Origin: Alphaproteobacteria bacterium
GTDB taxonomy: Bacteria; Pseudomonadota; Alphaproteobacteria; RF32; CAG-239
Assembly: GCA_017939155.1 (NCBI GenBank)
Contig: JAGAZZ010000014.1
Span: 1-62,838 of the forward strand
Direction of reading: 5' to 3'
Length of the DNA stretch: 62,838 nucleotides
In this document: positions 33,030 through 43,200 of the stretch, one piece after another
Layout: each line of letters starts with the position of its first letter
How positions within the stretch are numbered: the stretch's first letter is position 1
Program-made: the position numbers and the translations under genes
Notes under the pieces: generated by a model
The model's database searches: none
What the model was told of the DNA's origin: nothing
What the model saw: the letters and a program-made list of their open reading frames with translations, nothing else

Positions 33030-33869
33030 CTATTTTTGTAAGTAGTCACAATAAAAACTGGAGCGACCGCCTAAAACAACTTTTTTAATGCCGCCGGTTT
33101 TCTTTAAGTTACAAGTGCAGTTAGGACAACGTTTACCCTCTTTGTCATAAACGCAATGCTGGTTTTGAAAATACCCGAGACTGCCATCAGGCTTTTTGTA
33201 ATCGCGCAGAGTCGAACCACCTGCGGCAATAGCTTTTTTTAAGATTAATCTGACTGCTTCAAGTAAACAGGAGCATTCCTTTAAAGTTAGAGTCGAACAT
33301 ACCCGAAGCGGTGAGATTTTTGCTTCATATAAAGCCTCCGAAGCATATATATTACCGATTCCGGCAAGAATATGTTGGTCAAGAAGCGCAAGCTTTATAT
33401 AAGTTTTTTTATTCTTAAAAGTTTTGAAAAGGTACTCGCCGGTTGCTTTATCATCAAAAGGGTCAAATCCTAAATCTGTAAAGAGCGGATTCTGTTCAAG
33501 CTTATTAGTTAAACAATAAGTCAAAAGCCCAAATCTTCGTGCGTCATTATAAATAATGACACCTTTGGTGGTTTTAATGACAACGTGGTCATGCTTTTCT
33601 AAATTCAACGGCTGCGCAGAAAGAATTTTGATTCTTCCGCTCATTCCTAAATGCAAAATAAGGCTGTACCCGTTATCTAAATCAATAACGATATATTTTG
33701 CGCGTCGGTAAATGTTTGCAATGTGGGTTTTGTAGGCAATTTTTTCTAAATCTTGCGGAATCTCTTGGCGGAGTCGGTGATTATAAACTTCAACCGATTC
33801 GATAATGGCACCCGAAATGGTTTGTCTGATAGCTTCTTTAATTGTTTCAACTTCTGGAAGTTCCGGCAT
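33030..33869 (-). CDS. mutM: Formamidopyrimidine-DNA glycosylase (Fpg/MutM)
   Basis: MutM removes 8-oxoguanine and related lesions and cuts the abasic site. The 279-aa protein starts MPELPEVE, giving the catalytic Pro2 and Glu3, and has the lesion-binding GIGNIYASEALY helix region. The C-terminal zinc finger normally has four Cys (CxxC ... CxxC). Here the last pair reads YC-D-Y-L, so the fourth ligand is Leu; an extra Cys (CPNCTC) lies beside the first pair. Zn binding may be altered. The gene order mutM ... rpsT-dnaA is typical of alphaproteobacteria. Confidence 0.95.
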   Translation of the reverse strand: MPELPEVETIKEAIRQTISGAIIESVEVYNHRLRQEIPQDLEKIAYKTHIANIYRRAKYIVIDLDNGYSLILHLGMSGRIKILSAQPLNLEKHDHVVIKTTKGVIIYNDARRFGLLTYCLTNKLEQNPLFTDLGFDPFDDKATGEYLFKTFKNKKTYIKLALLDQHILAGIGNIYASEALYEAKISPLRVCSTLTLKECSCLLEAVRLILKKAIAAGGSTLRDYKKPDGSLGYFQNQHCVYDKEGKRCPNCTCNLKKTGGIKKVVLGGRSSFYCDYLQK

Positions 33870-34027
33870 ATATAACCCCTCAAATAAATCTGATTAAATC
33901 TAATCCTAAAAAATCTCTGAGGCGACAATAAACTTTTGTTTATACACCAATGTTTTTTGATATTCAGTTTGACAGCAATTAAAGTTTATATTAAACTGCC
34001 ACGGATTTTAGTTTGAAAGGGAAAAAA

Positions 34028-34585
34028 GTGATAAAGTCAGTTTATGCCAAAAAAAGAACCCGTAAATATTTTGCACCGCAAAATGAAGGGATTAAGCATA
34101 AGTGTGACCATCCCGGCTGTGATAAGGAAGGTGAGTTCAAAGCCCCTAAAGACAGAACCCTTAAAAGCTATTACTGGTTTTGTTTGGAGCACGTTCAAGA
34201 ATATAATACCGCTTGGAATTACTATAAAGATGAAAATGGCGAGGAGCAGGCAGAGGAATTTCATAAAAAGACGCGTTTTAACCGTTTTCACTCTCGTGTA
34301 AAATACAAATTCGGTTGCGATTTAAATGAAGAACTGGAATTTTTGCACGGATTCGCAAATTTTGATAAAATAGAAAACAACATATATTTTACCAATGAAG
34401 ATAGAAAAAATATGGAATGTCTAGGTTTGTCCGTAGAAGAATTTGATTTAAAAAGCCTGAAAAAACAATACAAAAAAATCGCCAAAACCTGCCATCCTGA
34501 TTTAAATCCGGAAGATAAAGAAGCTGAAGAAAAATTCAAACGTTTAACCGCTGCTTATAAAAAACTTTTGCAAAAATTATCTTAA
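34028..34585 (+). CDS. J-domain protein with N-terminal Cys motif
   Basis: About 185 aa. The C-terminal ~65 residues are a J-domain with the HPD motif (CHPDLNPED) that stimulates DnaK ATPase. The N-terminal part has CDHPGC and a later FCLEHV, a possible zinc site, followed by a Tyr/Trp-rich segment (YNTAWNYY). This layout is known from alphaproteobacterial J-domain proteins of unknown client. Start taken as GTG 34028 with AAAGGG six bases upstream; an in-frame TTG lies at 34013. The gene ends convergently on mfd with overlapping stops. Confidence 0.88.
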   Translation: MIKSVYAKKRTRKYFAPQNEGIKHKCDHPGCDKEGEFKAPKDRTLKSYYWFCLEHVQEYNTAWNYYKDENGEEQAEEFHKKTRFNRFHSRVKYKFGCDLNEELEFLHGFANFDKIENNIYFTNEDRKNMECLGLSVEEFDLKSLKKQYKKIAKTCHPDLNPEDKEAEEKFKRLTAAYKKLLQKLS

Positions 34586-37500
34586 AGCGCAAGTTCGCAA
34601 AGTTTCTGCACATATTTTTTTATTGTTTCCAACCGAACCCGATAATTAGCTAAATCCTGTTCAATAAAAAGTTTTTGGTCGGGGCGGATTTTAACCGCGC
34701 CGAACTGTCCTGCGATAAATTTGATTAATCGTTCGGGATTCTTAAAAGTATTGTGATAAAACCCGATTAAAATACCGCGTCCGCCTGCATCAATGCGTTC
34801 AACGTTGCACAAACGGCAAAGTTGTTTAATCTCAACTGTTTTAAGCAGATTCTCAACTTCTTCCGGAATCTTGCCGAAACGGTCAATCAGTTCTTCCCGC
34901 ATATCATTAAGTTCATCAGTTGTCTTAAGGTTGCCGATACGCTTATAAAGCCCAAGCCTTACACCTAAATCAGCCACATAAGTTTCAGGAATAATAATCG
35001 GTACGCCGGTTGTAATCTGTACATTAAGCTCTTCGTCAGATTTAATATTTTTATCAGTTTTGTCTTCCGTTTGACCTGATTTAAGGCGTTTAATTTCTTC
35101 CTCTAACAAATGATGATAAAGCGCAATACCGACATCTTTAATATGTCCCGATTGTTCTTCGCCTAAAATATTTCCCGCTCCTCTGATGTCCAAATCGTGG
35201 TTAGCCAAAGAAAAACCCGCGCCGAGTTGCGTTAAAGCTTGTAAAATATTAAGCCTCTTTTGTGCAATAGGGGTTAAAACTTTTTGGTTGGGAATAGTGA
35301 AATAGCAATATCCTCTGAGTTTTGAACGTCCGATTCTTCCTCTAAGTTGATAAAGTTGCGCCAACCCGAACATATCCGAACGATAAATAATCATCGTATT
35401 GACATTAGGCATATCGATTCCCGATTCGATGATTGTCGTCGAAAGCAAAATATCAGCCTTTCCTGCTGCAAAATCACACATAACGTCTTCCAAATGCGTC
35501 GGCGACATCTGTCCGTGAGCAACGGCAATTTTAATATCCGGTGCCAGTTCGCGAAGTTTGGGCTCAATTTGCAAAATATCGGAAACCCTGGGGCAAACAA
35601 AGAAAATCTGCCCGCCTCTGTATTTTTCCCGATAAATCGCTTCTTTAATCATCACCTTATCAAACGGCATAACAAAGGTTCTGGCAGCCAAACGGTCAAC
35701 CGGCGGCGTGGCAATAATGCTGAGCTGTTTAACGCCGGTTAAAGAGAGTTGCAGCGTTCTTGGAATTGGCGTAGCACTTAAAGTTAAAATATGAACATCG
35801 GATTTTAAGTGTTTTAAACGCTCTTTATGTGCAACCCCGAAATGTTGCTCTTCATCAATAATCAAAAGCCCGAGATTACAAAATTCAATATCTTTGGCAA
35901 GCAAAGCGTGCGTCCCGATAACAATCTCTAATCCGCCGTCTTTAAGCTCTTGTTTGATTTCTTTTGCTTCCTTAGGGCTAACCAAACGCGAAAGCATCTT
36001 AACTTTAATCGGAAAATCTTTTAAACGCTCTTTAAAATTAAGATAATGCTGTCTGGCAAGCAAGGTTGTCGGCACAATCAAGGCAACTTGCGCGCCGCTG
36101 GAAGCCACGGTAAAAGCAGCTCTTAAGGCAACTTCTGTTTTGCCAAACCCAACATCGCCGCAGACCAGCCTGTCCATTGGGATTCCAACCGATAAATCTT
36201 TAAGAACATCTTGTACGGCATTAAGCTGGTCATCGGTTTCGGTATAAAGAAATTTATTGCAAAATTCGTCATAAACCCCGCGTTCGGGAATAAATATTTC
36301 AGCTTTTTTCATCTGCCGTTGCGCCGCAATTTTAATCAGCTTTTCGGCAATATCTCTGATTTTTTCTTTAACCTTGGCTTTTTTGGCTTCCCAGGCAGAA
36401 CCACCCAGCGTATCAAGCGTAACATTGCTGTCTTCTGCACCGTATCTGCTGATAACGTCAATATTCTCCACCGGAACGTAGAGTTTGTCATTGTTGGCAT
36501 AAATTAATTTCAAACAATCATGCGCGGCTCCGTCCGTCACGATATTTTCAAGCCCTTCAAAACGCCCGATTCCATGCTCGATATGTACGACATATTCCCC
36601 GATATTTAAGGAAGAAATATCAGCAATTAAGTTTTCTGCCGATACTTTTTTCTTTAAGCGTAGATTCTTCCTCTCCCCCCAAATGTCTTGCTCGGTAACA
36701 ATAAAATATTTATCTGAATGAAATCCGTGAGCCATCTCCAAAAGCACAAGCACTGTCTTGCCTTTATTAGCCAAAGCTTCTGCTTCAGCCCAAGTTGGCG
36801 CAATGACAAGATTTTTGAAGCCGTTTTCTTCTAAAATGCTGTTCATTCTATCAAGAGAACCCTCGCTGTAACAACAGATAATCTTTTTTTTGTTTTTATG
36901 AGCTTTAAATTCTGTTGCCAAATCTTCATAAACCGTGAGCTTGTTAATATTTTTAAGTGAGGCAAAAATCTTTTGTGGCACAGTGCCGAAATCAACCACA
37001 TCATCGCCCTCAAAAGCATTTAAGTTAGAGATTTTGCAATACTGTCTTTTTTGCAAAATTTCCGTAAAGGTTTTAAGGTCAAGAAATAGCAAATCAGGCT
37101 CAATCGGATGATACTTGTCAATTTCGGAAACATCGTTGATTTTAAGCGCCTCGAGTCTGGCTTCATAATGGTCGGTAATCGTTTCTTCTTTTGCTTTCAA
37201 AGCATTTTCTGCTTCGATTCCTAGAATAATATTCGCGGTTGGCATATAATCAAAAAGCGAGGGCAGGGCATCTTCATAAAAAAACGGCAGCCAGTTTTCC
37301 ATACCGATATATTTTTTCCCCTCCGAAATGCTTTCGTAAAGTTCGTCTTTTATTCCTTGTGCGCCAAAAGCTTCCCGATATTTTGCCCGAAATGTCTTAA
37401 TTGTGTTTTTATCTAAAACAACCTCATTGGCGCTGTCAAAATTATAAAATTGTACCTCTTCGATACTGCGTTGTGTTTCCACTTCAAAGAGCCTTAATCG

Positions 37501-38067
37501 TTCGATTTCATCGCCAAACATATCGATTCGAAGCGGTTGTTCGGCGCCGCTCGGAAAAATGTCGATAATATCTCCCCGAACAGCATATTCGCCCGATTCC
37601 ATAACTTGTTCAACCCGCGTATAGCCGTTAATGCTCGCATAATGCAAAAATTCTTCAAAATTAAATTTTTCACCGACTTTAAGATTTTTTCTCGCATTAA
37701 AAAATATTTTCTTTGGCGGTAGTTTTTGAATAGCCGAGCCGACACTGGCTAAAACCAAACGCCGCTTTTTATTGTTTTGTTCTAAAACAAGCTTGGCTAA
37801 TGTGTCTATCCTTTTTGATAAAATAGCCGGATTCGGTGAAACACGGTCGTATGGCACACTATCCCACGCAGGCAAAGTCAGCACTTCAATCTCAGGCGCA
37901 ATAAACAGCAAAGTCTGATACACTTTATTTAAGCTGACCCCGTCGCTTAAAACGCATAACACATCTTTGTCTGTTTGATAAAACAAGTCCTTGATAGCAA
38001 ACGCTTCCGCGTCTTTAACCGTCCCACTTAAAGTTTTTTTATCGTATATTTTAAAATCAATAGACAT
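34582..38067 (-). CDS. mfd: Transcription-repair coupling factor Mfd
   Basis: Mfd removes RNA polymerase stalled at lesions and recruits UvrAB. The 1161-aa length is standard. Visible in order: N-terminal UvrB-like domains, the RNA polymerase interaction domain (GEYVVHIEHGIGRFEGL), the SF2 helicase core with Walker A GDVGFGKTEVA, DEEQHFG and the TRG-type RGRIGRS motif, and a C-terminal UvrA-binding region. It starts divergently from recG with a ~70-bp gap between the two starts. Confidence 0.98.
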   Translation of the reverse strand: MSIDFKIYDKKTLSGTVKDAEAFAIKDLFYQTDKDVLCVLSDGVSLNKVYQTLLFIAPEIEVLTLPAWDSVPYDRVSPNPAILSKRIDTLAKLVLEQNNKKRRLVLASVGSAIQKLPPKKIFFNARKNLKVGEKFNFEEFLHYASINGYTRVEQVMESGEYAVRGDIIDIFPSGAEQPLRIDMFGDEIERLRLFEVETQRSIEEVQFYNFDSANEVVLDKNTIKTFRAKYREAFGAQGIKDELYESISEGKKYIGMENWLPFFYEDALPSLFDYMPTANIILGIEAENALKAKEETITDHYEARLEALKINDVSEIDKYHPIEPDLLFLDLKTFTEILQKRQYCKISNLNAFEGDDVVDFGTVPQKIFASLKNINKLTVYEDLATEFKAHKNKKKIICCYSEGSLDRMNSILEENGFKNLVIAPTWAEAEALANKGKTVLVLLEMAHGFHSDKYFIVTEQDIWGERKNLRLKKKVSAENLIADISSLNIGEYVVHIEHGIGRFEGLENIVTDGAAHDCLKLIYANNDKLYVPVENIDVISRYGAEDSNVTLDTLGGSAWEAKKAKVKEKIRDIAEKLIKIAAQRQMKKAEIFIPERGVYDEFCNKFLYTETDDQLNAVQDVLKDLSVGIPMDRLVCGDVGFGKTEVALRAAFTVASSGAQVALIVPTTLLARQHYLNFKERLKDFPIKVKMLSRLVSPKEAKEIKQELKDGGLEIVIGTHALLAKDIEFCNLGLLIIDEEQHFGVAHKERLKHLKSDVHILTLSATPIPRTLQLSLTGVKQLSIIATPPVDRLAARTFVMPFDKVMIKEAIYREKYRGGQIFFVCPRVSDILQIEPKLRELAPDIKIAVAHGQMSPTHLEDVMCDFAAGKADILLSTTIIESGIDMPNVNTMIIYRSDMFGLAQLYQLRGRIGRSKLRGYCYFTIPNQKVLTPIAQKRLNILQALTQLGAGFSLANHDLDIRGAGNILGEEQSGHIKDVGIALYHHLLEEEIKRLKSGQTEDKTDKNIKSDEELNVQITTGVPIIIPETYVADLGVRLGLYKRIGNLKTTDELNDMREELIDRFGKIPEEVENLLKTVEIKQLCRLCNVERIDAGGRGILIGFYHNTFKNPERLIKFIAGQFGAVKIRPDQKLFIEQDLANYRVRLETIKKYVQKLCELAL

Positions 38068-38138
38068 TTGTGCACTTTTCTGTTATCAAATATTTTATAA
38101 TAAATAGCCTAAAGAGTAAAATTGTAAAGGGTTTAAAT

Positions 38139-40220
38139 ATGCGTCCGAGTATTTTATATCCGTTATTTTGTGAAATCGAGACCTTAAAAGGGGTAGGGGC
38201 GCGCTATGCCAAATTAATCAAAAATCTGTGTGGCGAAAAAATTATCGATATCTTGTTTCATCTTCCTTATAATATAACAGACCGCACCGCAACACCGCCT
38301 CTTATAGCCGCCAAAGACGGAAAAATCTGGACCGGTATCGTCACCATCACCGAACATCAGCCCCCCGCCACTCGTAAACACCCGTACCGGATTTATTGCA
38401 CGGACGGCACATCAGAGTTGGTCTTGGTGTTTTTTAAAGCCTATCCCGACAGCTTAAAAAAGAATTATCCCGTAGGAGAAAAACGTGCAATTAGCGGAAA
38501 AGTGGAGTATTTTAACGGCTCATGGCAGATGAGCCATCCGGATTATGTTACCTTTCCGGAAAAACTTTCAGAAATTGCCCGTTTAGAACCGGTTTATCCT
38601 CTAACAGCCGGTGTGACAAATAAAATGCTGATAAAACTGGGGCAGGAAGCTTTGCAACGTGTCCCCGAGCTTCCCGAATGGTTAACCCCCGAGTCCTTAA
38701 ATGATTTGGAATATATAAGTTTTCAGGACGCCATAAAAAGACTCCATAATCCTAAAAATATTGCAGATTTATCCCCGTCTTCAACCGCGCGCCGCAGGCT
38801 AGCTTATGATGAAATTCTCTCAAACCAGCTTGCCTTGGCTTTTACGCGCCAAAAGTTTAAACAAAAGCACGGGCGCGAGTTTAAAGGAACCGGTGAGCTG
38901 TATCAAAACATCCACTCAAACCTTCCTTTTGCCCTAACCTCAGCCCAAGAAACCGCGCTAGAAGAAATTGCCGCAGACCAACAAGCTCCCTATAAAATGC
39001 TTCGTTTGCTCCAAGGTGATGTCGGTTCCGGCAAAACGGTGGTCGCACTTTTAAGTATGCTCAAAGTCATAGAAGACGGTGCGCAGGCGGCTCTGATGGC
39101 TCCTACCGAGATTTTAGCCAAACAGCATTTTGAAACCATAACCTCTCTTTGCCAAAACCAAAACATTAATATAGGTCTTCTAACCGGCAAAATGAAAGCT
39201 AAAGAAAAACGCGAGGTTTATGAAAAATTGGCTTCAGGGGAAATCAATATCATCATCGGCACGCACGCTCTTTTTACCGAGTCTGTCATATTCAAAGATT
39301 TGGGATATATTGTTATTGACGAGCAACACCGTTTTGGCGTTAACCAGCGTTTGGCCTTGTCCGCTAAAGGCGAAAAATGCGATGTGTTAGTGATGACTGC
39401 CACCCCGATTCCTAGGAGTCTGCTTTTAACTGCATACGGCGATATGGATTATTCAAAAATAAACGAGCTTCCCAAAGGTCGTAAACCGGCGCAAACGGTT
39501 ATAATGAACACCAACAAAATGCCGGATATTATTAACGCATTAAAAAAGAAGTTGGCCGAAGGCACGAGAGCTTATTGGGTCTGTCCGTTGGTTGAAGAAT
39601 CTGAAAAATCTGATTTAGCCGCCGCAACCGAACGCTATGAAATGTTGCAAAAGCAGTTTGGTGATTCTGTCGGTTTAATCCATGGCAAAATGAAAGAAGC
39701 TGAAAAAGATGCCGTGATGGAAGAATTTAAACAAGGCAAAAAAACGCTTCTTGTTGCTACAACGGTTATAGAAGTCGGTGTGAATGTCCCTGAAGCAACA
39801 ATAATGATAATAGAACACGCTGAGCGTTTCGGCTTGGCTCAGCTTCACCAGTTAAGAGGGCGGATAAAACGCGGTAACGAAGCCGGCTCATGCCTTTTAT
39901 TGTATAGTTATCCCTTAAGCGCGGTGGCAAAAGAACGTCTAAATATAATGAAACAAACCGAAGACGGCTTTTATATTGCCGAAAAAGACCTTGAACTCAG
40001 AGGCGGGGGAGAGCTCTTAGGTACGCGCCAATCCGGTTTTACGGAATTTAAACTGGCTGTGATGCCCTATCATCAAGATTTGTTGCTTAAAGCCCGTGAT
40101 GATGCTGCGAAAATTATAAAAACGGATTTTCTTTTAGAAACTCAAAGAGGCAAAGCCTTAAAAAATCTGCTTTACCTCTTTGAACAAAACGAAGCCGTTA
40201 AAACTTATCTTGCCGGTTAA
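38139..40220 (+). CDS. recG: ATP-dependent DNA helicase RecG
   Basis: RecG remodels stalled forks and Holliday junctions. With the start at ATG 38139 (AAAGGG upstream) the protein has 693 aa, the E. coli length; an earlier in-frame ATG adds 23 unrelated residues. Present are the N-terminal wedge/OB domain (LFHLPYNITDR), Walker A GDVGSGKTVVA, DEQHRFG, RGRIKRG and the C-terminal ELRGGGELLGTRQSG signature. It is divergent from mfd. Confidence 0.98.
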   Translation: MRPSILYPLFCEIETLKGVGARYAKLIKNLCGEKIIDILFHLPYNITDRTATPPLIAAKDGKIWTGIVTITEHQPPATRKHPYRIYCTDGTSELVLVFFKAYPDSLKKNYPVGEKRAISGKVEYFNGSWQMSHPDYVTFPEKLSEIARLEPVYPLTAGVTNKMLIKLGQEALQRVPELPEWLTPESLNDLEYISFQDAIKRLHNPKNIADLSPSSTARRRLAYDEILSNQLALAFTRQKFKQKHGREFKGTGELYQNIHSNLPFALTSAQETALEEIAADQQAPYKMLRLLQGDVGSGKTVVALLSMLKVIEDGAQAALMAPTEILAKQHFETITSLCQNQNINIGLLTGKMKAKEKREVYEKLASGEINIIIGTHALFTESVIFKDLGYIVIDEQHRFGVNQRLALSAKGEKCDVLVMTATPIPRSLLLTAYGDMDYSKINELPKGRKPAQTVIMNTNKMPDIINALKKKLAEGTRAYWVCPLVEESEKSDLAAATERYEMLQKQFGDSVGLIHGKMKEAEKDAVMEEFKQGKKTLLVATTVIEVGVNVPEATIMIIEHAERFGLAQLHQLRGRIKRGNEAGSCLLLYSYPLSAVAKERLNIMKQTEDGFYIAEKDLELRGGGELLGTRQSGFTEFKLAVMPYHQDLLLKARDDAAKIIKTDFLLETQRGKALKNLLYLFEQNEAVKTYLAG

Positions 40221-40223
40221 TCC

Positions 40224-43200
40224 TTAAAATAAATATTTAACGTCAAGTCCTGCACTAATAGCGTCATAATTAGCGCCGTAGGTGTAGTTAATAAATGCGC
40301 CTGCGTTAAAGCTTTCGCTAAAGTCGTAGCCGATTCCAAACTCGGTTTTAACAAGCAAATCATCTTCATAGGCTGAGTTAACTTTATCCAAGTTTGTGAT
40401 TTTAACGTCATCGCCGCTGGTAATGTTTTGAATAAGGCTTGGTGTCAAATAAGCTCTAAGTCCGCTTTCAAAGCCATAAGTAAACTGAGTGCCGAGTTCA
40501 AGCTCAAGATGTGATAAGTCGTCATAAGCGGCTTTTTTAGCAAAATCATCTTTTAATGACTTAATGTCATAATAATGATAACTTAGTCCGGCAAACGGCT
40601 TAACCCCAAAAGCATTGTTTTGATAAGCAAAACCATACGCTCTTGCGCCAAAACCGAGTTCATTGGCACTTGTTTTGGTTGTAACGCCGTCATGTGTTTT
40701 GACATCAAGGCTTTGTCTGCCGGCAAACACATCTGCCGCTAAACGGAGATTATTATATTTTTTCGTATAATATCCGCCTAACAGATAGCTGGAAACATCA
40801 ACATCAGAGCTGGTTTTGCTGTAATAATCGCCAAATTTGTGCCCGATGTCATAATTGCCTTTGCGATAAGAAGCAAATACGCCGTAAGAGTTTGAAGCAT
40901 CTCCGCCAAGCGTTGCTCCGGCATCTATTCCCCAAATGTCCGCATCAATATCAAGTTTTTTATCATAGTTTGCTGAGCGTCCTTGAACATCAACCCATGT
41001 TTTAGGTTTGTCGGATTCTGCCAAAAATGCGTTTTGGTCTGCTTTATCTAAAACATTACGGCTGACATATCTGCTTTGTTCAATAACAACACTTGGCAAA
41101 CTCAAATAAGTTAAAGCTTCCGGTGTTAGGCGGTGTAACGGTTTAGGAGTAGGTTTCTGTTCAGGTTCTGGGTCAGGCGTAGGCTCTGGTTCTGGGTCAG
41201 GTGTAGGCTCTGGTTCAGGTTCAGGGTCAGGCTCAGGCTCAGGGGCTTGTCCTTCCATATCAAGCAACCACTGGTTTTTATTTTCACCTGTTTGAACAAA
41301 TGCCACATCAACGTCAAAAGGCGACCTCATCATTCTGTAAATCGAGAAAGAGTCCGCGTTTCCGGTCATATCGTTTTCAGACTGAACAAAGGCAAGCTGC
41401 AATGCCTCGGTAAGAGAAGCGTCCTCACCTAAATTCAAAATAACATTTGTTTGCCCTTCCACATTACCGTGAACATATAACATATCAGCCTGTTTATTCT
41501 CTAAATCCACATCAACTCGAAGGTCTGAACGTATAGAATTTAACGAACCGATATGGGTTTCGCCAATCTTGTTATTTGCAAGGTTAAGTTCAGCACCCGT
41601 TAGTTTAACAGTAGGAAGTGTGTCAGAATTATTACCCAAAGAAGCATTTTCTCCCAAAGATAATGTTGAACCTGTCACATCAATATGAGCAACGTTTTTA
41701 ACCTCGTTGTTTAAAACAACTTCACCTCCCATATAAGTTTTACCAACAGATAAATCAAAGGCATTTTTGCTGTCAATTCCATCATTAACAACAAGCTTTT
41801 TCCCGCTATCAGCGGAAAGCTCAAGGTGCATACCCTCATTTCCATCAAGGTAAATGGCGTTTGAGCCGGTAGAATCCGTATTTCCGCTAAATTCAATATC
41901 TTTATCAGTTGCAGCAACTGTTAAGTCTGTTGTACTGTAAATAGCGCCACCGTGGTAATTTTCAGCTGAATTTTTTATAAAACTGGCAGAAATAAGACCA
42001 ATATTTCCCGTATTATAGAGAGCGCCCGGTCCTTGTTGTGATACATTTTCTTCAAATATACCGGAAATAGAAGCAATTGAGCTAGCGTTATGAATGGCGC
42101 CGCCCGCAATAGCAACATTTTTATAAAAATTACCGGAAATAGAGTCAATTCCGCCTGAGTTATAAATCGCACCAGCTGTTCCATTTCGTGATATATTTTC
42201 TTCAAATATACCACAAATAGAACCAATTGAGCCAGTGTTATAAATACCGATACCAATTATCCCTGTATTTTTATAAAACACAGCGTCAATAGTATCAATA
42301 AAGCTACCAGCAGAGTTATATATAACAGAAGGAGAATCTTGAGCACTAACATTATGCTCAGCAAAAACAGTATTGTTTATTGTGCCGAGTTTACTGTTGT
42401 TAATATTTATAACGCCAATATCACCGGTAAAATAACTGTCGCTGATTTCATTAATTGTTCCACCGCTATTATAAATAGCAGCTTTTTCATTATCAATAAA
42501 ATTAGCGGAAATTTTATTAATATATGCGCCGTCGCTATTATCAATAACAGACCTGGCATTGCCGCCGTTTCTGATAAAATTACCTGAAATTGTTCCGTTA
42601 ATTTTAGCATTTTTTTCATAGTTATCAATGGCAGAACCGCGCTGATTTGCTGTGTTTTCAATAAAATTGCCGTTAATGTTGTTAATCGTATCATGAGTAT
42701 AGATAGCACCGCCGGAGGTTGCCGCTGTGTTTTTAACAAACGTTGCGTTTTCAATATCCCCCATTGTCGCACCATTATAAATGGCACCGCCATTGCCTAA
42801 AGTTGCCTTGTTTTCGATAAATACATTATCTTTAATTTTTTGGATTGAGGCATTTTGCTCATTATAAATTGCCCCGCCGCCATTAGACTTGTTTTTGATA
42901 AACGTACTGCCTGAAATTTCTCCGATTTTGCTATCGTTCATTGCATTATAGATGGCACCACCACGTCCTGCATTTGGGTCAGAGGGATTTTTGATTGTTT
43001 CAGCGTTGTTTTCACTAAAAAAGGAATTTCTAATCAAATCAATCTTAGCTGAATTGTTATTAGAAATAGCTCCACCGCCAACCCATTTTTGTGAAGATAA
43101 ATTGTTACCGACAAAAACAGAGTTTTCAATTGTTCTGATATGTGCAGTAGGAGTACCATTAGCTATCGCTGCTCCTAAAATAGGCATATTTCTGTTTGAA

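Noticed and set aside
35347-35742. A 131-codon frame antisense to mfd
   Set aside because: It lies fully inside the helicase region of mfd and has the composition expected of a shadow frame.
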